This document shows positions 1 through 6,882 of a DNA stretch of 9,908 bases, piece by piece. Origin of the DNA: an uncultured bacterium (GTDB lineage Bacteria; Cyanobacteriota; Vampirovibrionia; Gastranaerophilales; Gastranaerophilaceae). Location: contig CAMAGQ010000053.1 of assembly GCA_945833895.1 (NCBI GenBank), positions 1 to 9,908 of the forward strand, in the 5' to 3' direction. The notes below the pieces were generated by a model, which did no database searches, had not been told where the DNA came from, and was given only the letters and a program-made list of their open reading frames with translations. A program made the position numbers and the translations under genes. Each line of letters begins with the position of its first letter. Positions within the stretch are counted from its first letter, which is position 1.

Positions 1-1769
1 CTCGGGAAAATCCCTTCATCCATGCCGGCAATAAATACTGTCGGAAATTCCAGACCTTTTGCCGCGTGTAGGGTCATCATTGTGACGTTGTTTGCCTCAT
101 TTTCCATTGAGTCCAAATCAGAAACCAGTGCGACCTGCTGTAAAAATTCGCCGAGTAAATTATCCTCTTCCTCAGGCACAAATTCTTCTGCAACGTTTAC
201 AAGTTCTTGCAGGTTGTTGATATCGTCCTGAAATTCAGGGTCGTTTGCGGCTTTTGCTTGAAGTTCTGCCAGGTAGCCTGATTTTTCGATAACAAGTGTT
301 ACAAAATCTTTCAGGCTGTATGCACTTTGTGCATCTTTGAATTTCTGAATAAGGTTTGCAAAATCTTTCAATTTTGAGCGGGTTTTCGGAGCGATTTCAG
401 AGTCTTCACAGATTTTTATAGCTTCAAACAGGCTGATATCTTTTGAGTTTGCAAAATCAGTAAGATTTTTCAAGGTTGTATCGCCCAGACCGCGTTTCGG
501 GATATTTATAACTCGGCGTAAACTCTGCGAATCATCGGTATTATTGATAAGTTTCAGATAGCAGATTACTGTTTTAACTTCTGCTCTGTCGTAGAACTTT
601 GTACCGCCGTAAATTCTGTACGGAACACCTGTTGCCATGCAGGCTTCTTCTAAGGCTCTTGACTGGTTGTTAGTTCTGTATAAAATCGCAAATTGGTTGT
701 AATTCCCTCCGGCTGTGCGTTTAATGTTACTGATGATGTAGTTAGCCTCGTCAGCCTCATCGTTTGCGATGTAGTAACTTAACTTTTCGCCTTCACCTTT
801 ATTCGAATACAAAACTTTTTCAACACGTTCGTTGTTATTTTCGATTACTGCGTTTGCGGCTTCCAAAATGTGTGCTGTTGAACGGTAATTTTGTTCAAGT
901 TTGATAAGTTTTGTTTTCGGGTAATCTTTCTGAAAATTCATAATAATCGTGAAGTCCGCACCACGCCAAGAATAAATTGACTGGTCAACATCACCTACAA
1001 CGCAAAGTGAACGCTCCTCTGGAACTTCTTTTGACAGATTTGTGTAAAGCATATTTACAAGGTTATATTGAGCAAGGTTTGTGTCCTGATACTCATCCAC
1101 CATAATGTGCTTAAATTTGTTGTAATACTGGCTTCTGACTTCCTCGTTTTGTTCAAGTAACTTAACAGTCAGCATCAACATGTCGTCAAAATCTATTGCG
1201 TTGTTGTTGTTTAGAACTTTTTCGTATTCTTCATAAATACTTGCAATTTTTTGCGATTTGAAATCTCTTGCATAAGTTGCAAAGGTCGTCGCATCCTGCA
1301 TTTTGTTTTTAGCGTTTGAAATAACCGATTTCACAAGTTTAGTTTGGTAAACTTTATCATCAAGGTTTAATTTCTTAATCGCTCTTGTAATTATCTGATT
1401 TGTATCGGAATCGTCATAAATTGTGAAATTCCTGTCCAAATGTTTACCTGTTGCGGTGTTGTATTTGTTGATATTTTCTCTGAGTATTCGACCGCAAATC
1501 CCGTGGAATGTCCCGACCCACATATATCTTACGGTATCTTCACCGATAATTTTGCCGATACGTTCTTTCATTTCCTTTGCGGCTTTGTTGGTAAATGTTA
1601 CGGCAAGAATGTTTGCCGGACGAACTCCGTTTCTTATCATATAAGCAATACGAGTGGTCAAAACCTTTGTCTTTCCTGAGCCTGCACCCGCTAATATTAA
1701 CAACGGGCCTTTTGTTGTCTGTACAGCTTCTTTTTGTTCCTTATTAAGATTTTCTAATAGATTTCCCAT
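1..1769 (-). CDS. pcrA: ATP-dependent DNA helicase PcrA/UvrD (superfamily 1A), C-terminus beyond the window
   Basis: This is a 3'-5' superfamily 1 DNA helicase of the kind that acts in nucleotide excision repair, replication restart and removal of RecA filaments. I translated the minus strand from the ATG at 1769; about 589 residues are visible, so roughly the last 130-190 of a typical PcrA/UvrD are off the left edge. Motifs appear in the family order: Walker A AGAGSGKT at residues 27-34, motif Ia (AVTFTNKAAKEM), the VGTFHG segment, motif II VDEYQDTN, motif III VGDVDQSIYSWRGAD, motif IV LEQNYRS, and motif V TLHAAKGLEFPTVF just before the edge. Motif VI is not in the window. The start MGNLLENLNKEQKEAV matches the usual N-terminus, and an AAGAGG ribosome site sits only 2 nt upstream of the ATG. 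The gene is divergent from the SLOG gene. The family call is very secure; the choice between pcrA, uvrD and rep names is conventional. Confidence 0.96.
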   Translation of the reverse strand, partial: MGNLLENLNKEQKEAVQTTKGPLLILAGAGSGKTKVLTTRIAYMIRNGVRPANILAVTFTNKAAKEMKERIGKIIGEDTVRYMWVGTFHGICGRILRENINKYNTATGKHLDRNFTIYDDSDTNQIITRAIKKLNLDDKVYQTKLVKSVISNAKNKMQDATTFATYARDFKSQKIASIYEEYEKVLNNNNAIDFDDMLMLTVKLLEQNEEVRSQYYNKFKHIMVDEYQDTNLAQYNLVNMLYTNLSKEVPEERSLCVVGDVDQSIYSWRGADFTIIMNFQKDYPKTKLIKLEQNYRSTAHILEAANAVIENNNERVEKVLYSNKGEGEKLSYYIANDEADEANYIISNIKRTAGGNYNQFAILYRTNNQSRALEEACMATGVPYRIYGGTKFYDRAEVKTVICYLKLINNTDDSQSLRRVINIPKRGLGDTTLKNLTDFANSKDISLFEAIKICEDSEIAPKTRSKLKDFANLIQKFKDAQSAYSLKDFVTLVIEKSGYLAELQAKAANDPEFQDDINNLQELVNVAEEFVPEEEDNLLGEFLQQVALVSDLDSMENEANNVTMMTLHAAKGLEFPTVFIAGMDEGIFP

Positions 1770-1775
1770 GACCTC

Positions 1776-1804
1776 TTCCCAAATCAAAAAATATATGCTA
1801 TAAT
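1776..1804 (+). promoter_or_regulatory. Promoter of the SLOG-HEAT-EF-hand unit
   Basis: A perfect -10 box TATAAT lies at 1799-1804 and is preceded by TG one base away (TGCTATAAT), an extended -10 element. Seventeen bases upstream is TTCCCA at 1776-1781, a 4/6 match to the -35 consensus. Transcription would start near 1811, leaving a leader of about 45 nt with AGAAGG at 1838-1843 ahead of the ATG at 1855. Confidence 0.6.
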
Positions 1805-1806
1805 TA

Positions 1807-1835
1807 AGCATAATTTAAAAATGTAATTAATGCAA
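1807..1835 (-). promoter_or_regulatory. Possible promoter of the pcrA-like gene
   Basis: Read on the minus strand, TTGCAT (1835-1830) and TATGCT (1812-1807) are separated by exactly 17 bp and point toward the helicase gene. The matches to consensus are only 3/6 and 4/6, and the region is very AT-rich, so this is a weak call. It would lie back to back with the plus-strand promoter and share its DNA. Confidence 0.35.
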
Positions 1836-1854
1836 TCAGAAGGTAAAAGAAAAA

Positions 1855-2454
1855 ATGACAGATAGTGATATGGAAATTTTATTAAGTTCAGAAGATAATC
1901 AAGAGGATGCACAAAAATCCATCGTTGTGCCTATTGATGATGATTTAGACACAGTTAAATCAGATGCTCCTAATACAGTTGACGAATTGGCAATGGAACT
2001 TGCTACAATCAAGCAATCCGCAAAGAAAATTGCAATAATCGGAAGCCGTAACCTTCCAATCACTCATCAGCAAATGATTGAAACCCTTGCTACGGCACTT
2101 GTTATGCAAGATAATACAATCATTACATCAGGCGGTTCATCAGGTACAAACGCTGCCGCTATCCGTGGTGCAATGAAAGCAAATTCTGATAAGTTATGCG
2201 TAATTCTTCCGCAAACTATCAGCCAACAGCCTTCTGATGTTCAAAATCAGTTGATTGGTGTGCCAAACATTGTTGAGCATTTGGATAGAGCAATGATGAC
2301 ACTTGCTGATGCTTCAAGAGTTTGTAACAGAGAAATTATTGACGAATGTAACCAGTTAATCTGTTTCCTTTCTCACACAAGTAAAACTCTTCATAGTGCG
2401 GTTGAATACGCTGAAGAACGTCATAAAGTTATTACCGTGTTCTATCTGGATTAA
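1855..2454 (+). CDS. SLOG-superfamily DprA-like protein (cyanobacterial 'DNA recombination-mediator protein A' type)
   Basis: This 199-residue protein has an acidic, probably flexible N-terminus (residues 1-45) followed by one Rossmann-like SLOG/LOG domain (about 57-199). Visible family features are a beta strand running into GSRNLP (residues 63-68), the glycine-rich nucleotide or phosphate-binding loop TSGGSSGTNAAAIRGA (91-106), the VILPQ strand (116-120) and ASRVCNREII (153-162). It resembles, from memory, a protein conserved across cyanobacteria and annotated as DNA recombination-mediator protein A. It is much shorter than true DprA and lacks DprA's SAM and winged-helix domains, so a role in transformation should not be assumed. 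SLOG domains generally bind or process nucleotides; the ligand here is unknown. It is the first gene of a likely three-gene unit. The start is supported by AGAAGG 11 nt upstream and a good promoter. Confidence 0.8.
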   Translation: MTDSDMEILLSSEDNQEDAQKSIVVPIDDDLDTVKSDAPNTVDELAMELATIKQSAKKIAIIGSRNLPITHQQMIETLATALVMQDNTIITSGGSSGTNAAAIRGAMKANSDKLCVILPQTISQQPSDVQNQLIGVPNIVEHLDRAMMTLADASRVCNREIIDECNQLICFLSHTSKTLHSAVEYAEERHKVITVFYLD

Positions 2455-2471
2455 TTTTTAGGATTAACTTT

Positions 2472-3641
2472 ATGAACGAAAGATTAAAAAAACTTACGGG
2501 CAAAAATCCGAAAGATTTTGAACCCGTCGCTTACCATCTCGTGAATAATTCTGACGTTGAATTGTTCGCTGAACTTGTGAAAAGTGAAGATTTTTTGTTT
2601 GACTTTGTAAAACAAAATGTTGCAAAACGATTGGCAAAAGTTTGTAACGGGTCAAATTACCTGAATTTGTTGAACTTTTTGAAATATTACTCACCGTCTT
2701 ATGAAGAATTTATTATTTCTAATCTGGTTAAATATGCAGACGAAGATTTGACCGACAAAATTCTTGAAATCTTTGAAAACGGGACAGAGGATGAGAAAAC
2801 GTACTGTGCAAAGTATTTTTCTTATATTCAGGACACTTTGGCATTAAATCTTTTAATAGAAAATGCTTATAGCGAAAACTCTACACTGAGTGCAAACTGC
2901 GTTTTAACGCTTGCCCAAATGAATGACAGAACAATTTATAATAAAGCAATCGAAATGCTTGAGTCTGATGATGAATTTACTCAACTTGACGGGGTTAAAC
3001 TGCTTGTGTCTTACGGCGATAAAACCGCAGTTCCGTTGATTATCGCATTGGCTAAAAAATCCTCATTTGCCGAAAACATAGCGGGAGAGTTGCTCTATTT
3101 GGCAGATTTGTTTACTCTGTTTGACGAGAATTTTGAAGATGCAATGTTTATAACAAATCTGGTAATCAACGGACTTGGTGAGATTTTATCGCTATCTCAA
3201 GTGTGTGATTTTCAATTGTATAACTTTTTGGAAATGCTTTGCAGGCAGCCTGAAAATTCGGCACTGGCGGTTGTTTTGGTTAATGCTGCGGATAAATTTT
3301 CGACATTAACAGAAAATGATGAGTATTTGTATGACGAAACAAAAGATACAAAATACGAAATTTTAGAAATCAAAAAACTTCTGTCAAAAAATGATGATAA
3401 TAAGTTGAAAACCTTTATTGACGGGGAACTTCACGCTGAAAGTCTTTTGGTTTATACGGCATTAGATTTTACGCACAATGCTGAAAAAGTTCGTGCTTTG
3501 CTATCTTCAACCAATCCGACCGTTGTTCTCAAGTCCTTGGAAACCTTGAAACGACTTAACTCACTCACTGACGAAGATAAAAATACCGCTTTGAAATCAG
3601 TTTCTGATGAAAATATAAAAAATATAATACTGGCAATTTAG
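2472..3641 (+). CDS. HEAT-like helical-repeat protein, function unknown
   Basis: This 389-residue acidic protein has no signal peptide or membrane segment, so it is probably cytoplasmic. It is built of amphipathic helical pairs. The clearest HEAT-like repeats lie at about residues 115-205, where leucine/alanine-rich helices alternate with short polar turns, and again at about 325-389. The middle (about 215-320) is less regular and contains a charged stretch. HEAT repeats are protein-binding scaffolds and no catalytic motif is visible, so I assign no reaction. The gene begins 17 bp after the SLOG gene with only a weak AGGA ribosome site, which suggests translational coupling, and it ends 14 bp before the EF-hand gene. 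That spacing makes a functional link with both neighbours plausible. It could also be called an armadillo-type fold protein. Confidence 0.7.
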   Translation: MNERLKKLTGKNPKDFEPVAYHLVNNSDVELFAELVKSEDFLFDFVKQNVAKRLAKVCNGSNYLNLLNFLKYYSPSYEEFIISNLVKYADEDLTDKILEIFENGTEDEKTYCAKYFSYIQDTLALNLLIENAYSENSTLSANCVLTLAQMNDRTIYNKAIEMLESDDEFTQLDGVKLLVSYGDKTAVPLIIALAKKSSFAENIAGELLYLADLFTLFDENFEDAMFITNLVINGLGEILSLSQVCDFQLYNFLEMLCRQPENSALAVVLVNAADKFSTLTENDEYLYDETKDTKYEILEIKKLLSKNDDNKLKTFIDGELHAESLLVYTALDFTHNAEKVRALLSSTNPTVVLKSLETLKRLNSLTDEDKNTALKSVSDENIKNIILAI

Positions 3642-3655
3642 AAGGAGAATAAACA

Positions 3656-3976
3656 ATGCAATATTTTATTTCCAACGAACAAACAAACATTCCGGATGGG
3701 TTCAGAACTCTGACAGATGAAGAAATTGCAAGGGATTTTAAGAAACTTGATTTAGATAAAAGTTATTTTATTTCAAAAAATGAATGGATGCTCGCTTTTA
3801 TAAAAATCTTGGGCAATGATATTGCGTTGTTAGAGCAGGAAGGTCCTGATTCAATTATGGGCAAAATTCAAGAATTGTCAGACCAGTTTGATAAATACGA
3901 CATTGACGGCGACAAATTCATTGATTATTTGGAGTACAAAAACTTCATCTCCGAAAATATTTTAATTTCCGAATAG
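3656..3976 (+). CDS. Small protein with two canonical EF-hand calcium-binding loops
   Basis: This 106-residue protein carries two 12-residue EF-hand loops with textbook ligands. Loop 1 is DLDKSYFISKNE (residues 32-43), with Asp32, Asp34, Ser36, the Phe38 backbone, Ser40 and the bidentate Glu43. Loop 2 is DIDGDKFIDYLE (82-93), with Asp82, Asp84, Asp86, Asp90 and Glu93. Each has the expected hydrophobic residue at loop position 8 and helices on both sides, so the protein should form a calmodulin-like pair. There is no signal peptide, which implies a cytoplasmic calcium sensor or buffer rather than a surface protein. A strong AAGGAG ribosome site lies 8 nt before the ATG. It is the last gene of the SLOG-HEAT unit. 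No terminator hairpin is evident in the 47 bp before the convergent gene. Calcium binding is inferred from the ligands. Confidence 0.82.
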   Translation: MQYFISNEQTNIPDGFRTLTDEEIARDFKKLDLDKSYFISKNEWMLAFIKILGNDIALLEQEGPDSIMGKIQELSDQFDKYDIDGDKFIDYLEYKNFISENILISE

Positions 3977-4023
3977 GATTTTGTGAACAAATAAATTTTG
4001 CTGCTGATTATTCCTGCTAGAGC

Positions 4024-4563
4024 CTAATGTATTCCAAAATACAACGCTTCTGCAAAGGCTTTGCCGTATTCTTCCACGTGTTTTAAATACGCTTCAGATT
4101 GGCGGATTTCATCAGGTGTAGGCTTTTGCTCCGAAGCAACAGCACCAACAGCCTTATTTGCTCCTGTTTCAAGGTTTTCTTCTTTTGCAGTTAAAACATC
4201 TAAACTTCTTTCATATCTGCGTTTTGCTTTCATTTCGCGGCTCATTTTTTTCATTTTTTTGCCTAATTGGTTGTAATCTCTGTTATCAAGCCTTTCTTTG
4301 ATATAAACGTCGAGATTTTCTTTCGGAACATTTTCCCCTTCAAACTTTTGAAACACTTTATAACCTATTGTTTTGAGTTTTTGGATAAATTTTGCATCTT
4401 CGCTGTCCGCCATTGATACACGGGCATTTCCGACCTTACTGTTTCCTATCATGCTGTTTGGATAGGATTGGATTAATTCCTTCAAACGTGCTTTTTTTGC
4501 TGCGTTTATCCCCGGTTGCGAAATCGGAATTCTATAAGTCGATGTAAAATTTATTTCAGTCAT
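4024..4563 (-). CDS. Hypothetical charged protein, possibly lineage-specific
   Basis: I do not recognise a characterised family for this 179-residue protein. It begins MTEINFTSTYRIPISQPG, an N-terminus that resembles, from memory, small hypothetical proteins of gut Melainabacteria. The middle is rich in lysine and arginine (about residues 100-120, with KKMKKM and KAKRRYERS), and the last third is a helical, more acidic segment after a short Ala/Thr/Pro linker (135-150). There are no membrane segments, signal peptide or cysteines. A good AAAGGAG ribosome site precedes the ATG. It lies downstream of an intrinsic terminator, so it probably has its own promoter in 4564-4660, but I found no convincing -35/-10 pair. 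It is convergent with the EF-hand gene. Codon use looks like that of its neighbours. Confidence 0.65.
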   Translation of the reverse strand: MTEINFTSTYRIPISQPGINAAKKARLKELIQSYPNSMIGNSKVGNARVSMADSEDAKFIQKLKTIGYKVFQKFEGENVPKENLDVYIKERLDNRDYNQLGKKMKKMSREMKAKRRYERSLDVLTAKEENLETGANKAVGAVASEQKPTPDEIRQSEAYLKHVEEYGKAFAEALYFGIH

Positions 4564-4649
4564 ATTTTTCTCCTTTTCAATATTTAAAACCGCAACAAAA
4601 ATAATTTTGCTGTTCTTCTTAATCTAATGTTACATAGCAAAAATTACAG

Positions 4650-4680
4650 CAAAAATGAAAAGAGGCAGAATGACCGCCTC
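4650..4680 (-). terminator. Intrinsic terminator after the metalloregulator-membrane protein operon
   Basis: On the minus strand the RNA would form GAGGCGG / CTGCCTC (7 bp, one G-U pair) with a TCATT loop at 4680-4662, followed by TTTTCATTTTT. It lies about 50 bp beyond the stop codon of the membrane-protein gene and should separate that operon from the downstream 179-residue gene. Confidence 0.75.
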
Positions 4681-4717
4681 AATTTGTGTACAGTTTTCGG
4701 GTAATGTAAAATAAGGT

Positions 4718-4739
4718 AGTGTTAGATATGCCTAACACT
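4718..4739. promoter_or_regulatory. Second DtxR/MntR-like operator, across the stop codon of the membrane-protein gene
   Basis: The site is an inverted repeat with outer arms AGTGTTAG (4718-4725) and CTAACACT (4732-4739), perfectly complementary, around a 6-bp centre. It matches the operator at 6234-6255 in 18 of 22 positions, at the same arm spacing. The TAG stop of the membrane-protein gene (4734-4732) is part of the right arm. No convincing promoter overlaps it, so its role is unclear; it could serve the downstream gene, support looping to the first operator, or mark an unannotated transcript. Confidence 0.55.
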
Positions 4740-5787
4740 TTTGTCGTAAAAAATGAGCCTTTTGTTCATTTTCGGCATTTTGAATCGGAACTTCTAATTT
4801 ATAAGTGTCCAATGCCTTCTTATGTTTATGGTCGTTTCTGTAGCCTATTCCCGCACGATATCCAGAAATCGAATACAACAGCGGTAATGACGGTTCAATC
4901 CATTTTAGCCCTGACAGCAGCGAAACGGTCGCAATATCATCCGAATGCAGCCCTAAATCCAAAAGTTCAGGGGTGCGGGTTTCTTTTTGATGTTTATGCA
5001 AAATAAGCGGGTTTACAATTTTGTTACCGATATAATTTGCAATCGCACTTCCGCCGATTACGCCCGTTAGCAAAATTCCCGCCGTCATGCCAAGGCATCT
5101 TGCCGTTTTTGATTTAATATTGAACTTTTCTAAAATCCCGAGGGCAGCACCTGCACCGATGTTACACATGAAAATATTTGCAAGGTATTGATAAATCCCT
5201 TCGTTAATCTTATTCGGAACTTTTTTCTTCCAGTTCGGTTCGGTTATTCTATCTGCTGCAATACCACCTGCTATTCCGCCAGCAACAGGTATTGCACCGT
5301 ATATCGAAAGCCAGCCGATTTCTTTAAATAAATCTTTTGCTTGAATATTTTCAGGCGGCGGAACAAGTTTGTTCAAAAATGCTTTGTGCTCCGGAACATT
5401 CAATTTATCAATCTCTTTTACTGATAAAATCTTGTTTTTCGCCTTTTCAAGAATTGACGTAATCTCGTTATTGAAGTTGTTATTTTTAAGATATTCTTCA
5501 ACCGTGCGGGTATTATCCTGAACAATTTGTTTAAACTGTTTTGTAGTCACCTTTTTTGTGATAAACGCTGCGATTTTGGAAGCGTTCAGTGCAGAAACAC
5601 CTGTTGCACCAAGGATTATAACTGATTTTAGTGTAAGTTTTGCTCTGTCCTCCTGCGGGGTTTTGTGTAATTGGTTTGCCAGAAATATTCCTGAACCTGC
5701 CGTTAAAATCGCCGGCATGTTTTTATTTAATTTTGCTGTTAAAATCGGCTGGTCTAAGAATTTACCGATTGATGAAATTCGTATCAC
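4732..5787 (-). CDS. Multi-pass membrane protein of unknown function, co-encoded with a metalloregulator
   Basis: This 351-residue protein has about six hydrophobic segments, at roughly residues 24-40, 52-77, 157-178, 200-219, 231-257 and 284-309. Several are rich in glycine and alanine (AVAGGIAGGIAAD-like, GVIGGSAIA-like). A charged, helical soluble segment lies between segments 2 and 3 (about 78-155). Two short histidine-containing patches, LHKHQKE (263-269) and NDHKHKK (318-324), could contact metal, but this is speculative. I recognise no transporter family signature. The GTG start overlaps the TGA stop of the DtxR-type regulator (GTGA), and AAGGAA lies about 11 nt upstream within that gene, so translation is probably coupled. 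The tight linkage suggests a role in metal uptake, export or storage under that regulator. An alternative start at Met24 would remove the basic N-terminus but keep all membrane segments. Confidence 0.7.
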   Translation of the reverse strand: MIRISSIGKFLDQPILTAKLNKNMPAILTAGSGIFLANQLHKTPQEDRAKLTLKSVIILGATGVSALNASKIAAFITKKVTTKQFKQIVQDNTRTVEEYLKNNNFNNEITSILEKAKNKILSVKEIDKLNVPEHKAFLNKLVPPPENIQAKDLFKEIGWLSIYGAIPVAGGIAGGIAADRITEPNWKKKVPNKINEGIYQYLANIFMCNIGAGAALGILEKFNIKSKTARCLGMTAGILLTGVIGGSAIANYIGNKIVNPLILHKHQKETRTPELLDLGLHSDDIATVSLLSGLKWIEPSLPLLYSISGYRAGIGYRNDHKHKKALDTYKLEVPIQNAENEQKAHFLRQKC

Positions 5788-6218
5788 TTTTTGGGGTTTC
5801 CTTTTCTAAATTCGGCTATAAAACTTTCGTGGTTGTGACAAAATTCTGTAAAATTTATCATTTTGTCTAAAATATTTTGAGAAATTATATGCTCAATTTT
5901 GCAAGCATTCTCGCTTGCTTCATGCGTCGGAACATCAAGTACAAATTCAAAGAAATTTTTGAGAATATGATGTTTTGCATAAACATTTTTCGCTGTATCA
6001 ACGCCGATTTCTGTCAGTGTGATTGCAGAATAACTGTTATATTTAATCAATCCTTTTGCAACAAGTTTGGCTAAAGCCTCCGAAACAGATGCTCTTGAAA
6101 CGTTTAACTTTCTGGCTAAATCCGCACCCTTAAGTGACGTTCCGCTCAATTGTGCAACGTATATCGCCTCAATATAATCCTCTAAACCCGAAGATAATGT
6201 TTCTGTCGTTTGTGTCAT
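5784..6218 (-). CDS. DtxR/MntR-family metal-dependent transcriptional regulator
   Basis: This 144-residue protein has the two-domain architecture of MntR: an N-terminal winged helix (about residues 10-72, recognition region NVSRASVSEALAKL) and a C-terminal metal-binding dimerisation domain, with no SH3-like third domain. Compared with B. subtilis MntR, Asp14 and Glu17 in LEDYIEAIY match Asp8 and Glu11, His83 matches His77, and Glu109-His110 match Glu102-His103. The position of MntR Glu99 is Cys106 (ACKIEH), as in DtxR/IdeR (Cys102). The ligand set is therefore mixed, and manganese versus iron selectivity cannot be read off. A GGAGG ribosome site lies just upstream of the ATG. Its promoter contains a 22-bp inverted repeat, suggesting autorepression. 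It overlaps the membrane-protein gene by 4 bp. Confidence 0.9.
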   Translation of the reverse strand: MTQTTETLSSGLEDYIEAIYVAQLSGTSLKGADLARKLNVSRASVSEALAKLVAKGLIKYNSYSAITLTEIGVDTAKNVYAKHHILKNFFEFVLDVPTHEASENACKIEHIISQNILDKMINFTEFCHNHESFIAEFRKGNPKK

Positions 6219-6233
6219 TTTTCCTCCGAATTA

Positions 6234-6262
6234 AGTGTAAGGTAAACCTAACACTTTGTCAA
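6234..6262 (-). promoter_or_regulatory. Promoter and overlapping operator of the DtxR/MntR-like gene
   Basis: On the minus strand there is a perfect -35 box TTGACA (6262-6257), a 17-bp spacer and a -10 box TACACT (6239-6234). The inverted repeat at 6234-6255 has arms AGTGTAAGGT and ACCTAACACT around AA, with 9 of 10 positions complementary. It fills the spacer and covers the -10 box, so a bound regulator would block RNA polymerase. The TTAGGT/ACCTAA core resembles DtxR/IdeR boxes. The predicted leader is very short, ending in the GGAGG ribosome site. Binding by the adjacent regulator is inferred. Confidence 0.8.
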
Positions 6263-6303
6263 GAAATAATTTTTGGGACTTTGTGCAGAGGTGTTTAAAC
6301 AAC

Positions 6304-6337
6304 AAAAAAGCGAAGGTGCATAACACTTTCGCTTTTT
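6304..6337 (-). terminator. Intrinsic terminator of rplI
   Basis: GCGAAGGTG (6310-6318) pairs with CACTTTCGC (6324-6332) through one G-T pair, with a CATAA loop. The stem is flanked by A and T runs that extend it. On the minus strand it is followed by a T-rich stretch. It lies 22 bp beyond the rplI stop and isolates rplI from the metalloregulator operon; the symmetric A/T flanks could make it bidirectional. Confidence 0.85.
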
Positions 6338-6359
6338 GTAAAATCTAGAATACGTTAAA

Positions 6360-6848
6360 CTATTCAGCAGTTTCTTCTTCGATTGCTTCTTTAACAACTT
6401 CAGATGCTGTAACTTCAATAGCCAATTCGCACTTAACTTTAGAAGTCAATTTGATTAACATAGTGTAGTTGCCGATTCTGTTGATTGGAGCGTTCAAAGA
6501 AACAGTTTTTCTGTCAACTTCGATACCTGCTTGTGCAGCCAATTCTTCAGTAATTTTCTTAGTTGTAATTGTACCGAACAATTTGCCTGATTCACCTGCT
6601 TTAGCAGAAAGTGCAAGTGTACCGAATTTTTCGATTGCTTCTGCTTTTTCTAAAGCTTCTTTGTGTAATTTTTCTTGTTTTGCTTTAATTCTTGCAATAT
6701 TTTTTTCTCTGTTTTCCAAAGCACCCGGAGTTGCAACTTCAACAGCACCTTGCGGGATTAAAAAGTTTCTTGCGTAGCCGTCTTTTACGGTAACGATGTC
6801 ACCAACTTCACCTAAGTTTTGTACTTCTTTTTTTAATATAACTTGCAT
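6360..6848 (-). CDS. rplI: 50S ribosomal protein L9
   Basis: L9 binds 23S rRNA near the base of the L1 stalk and helps maintain reading-frame fidelity. The N-terminal RNA-binding domain (residues 1-47) carries the family signature: MQVILKKEVQNLGEVGDIVTV followed by KDGYARNFLIPQGAVEVA, where GYARNFLIP is highly conserved. A long lysine/glutamate-rich connecting helix follows (about 45-75), then the C-terminal domain (about 77-150) with the AGESGKLFGTIT segment. The last dozen residues form an acidic tail. The length of 162 is slightly above the usual 147-151. AAGGAG lies upstream of the ATG. The usual neighbours rpsF, rpsR and ssb are absent; the gene follows zupT after 104 bp without an obvious terminator and ends at its own terminator. 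Confidence 0.98.
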   Translation of the reverse strand: MQVILKKEVQNLGEVGDIVTVKDGYARNFLIPQGAVEVATPGALENREKNIARIKAKQEKLHKEALEKAEAIEKFGTLALSAKAGESGKLFGTITTKKITEELAAQAGIEVDRKTVSLNAPINRIGNYTMLIKLTSKVKCELAIEVTASEVVKEAIEEETAE

Positions 6849-6882
6849 AATATTTTCTCCTTTTATATTTATATTTCTGCAT

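Noticed and set aside
1855..2454. Calling the SLOG protein a true DprA competence factor or a cytokinin-type LOG enzyme
   Set aside because: It lacks DprA's accessory domains, and I do not see the PGGxGTxxE catalytic motif of LOG enzymes; only the general SLOG fold is supported.
3977..4023. A terminator between the convergent EF-hand and 179-residue genes
   Set aside because: The 47-bp gap has no stable stem followed by a T run on either strand.
4719..5006. 95-residue plus-strand reading frame beginning at the second operator
   Set aside because: It is antisense to the membrane-protein gene and has no ribosome site or recognisable motif. I considered it because the operator sits at its start, but the minus-strand gene has a coherent membrane-protein pattern.
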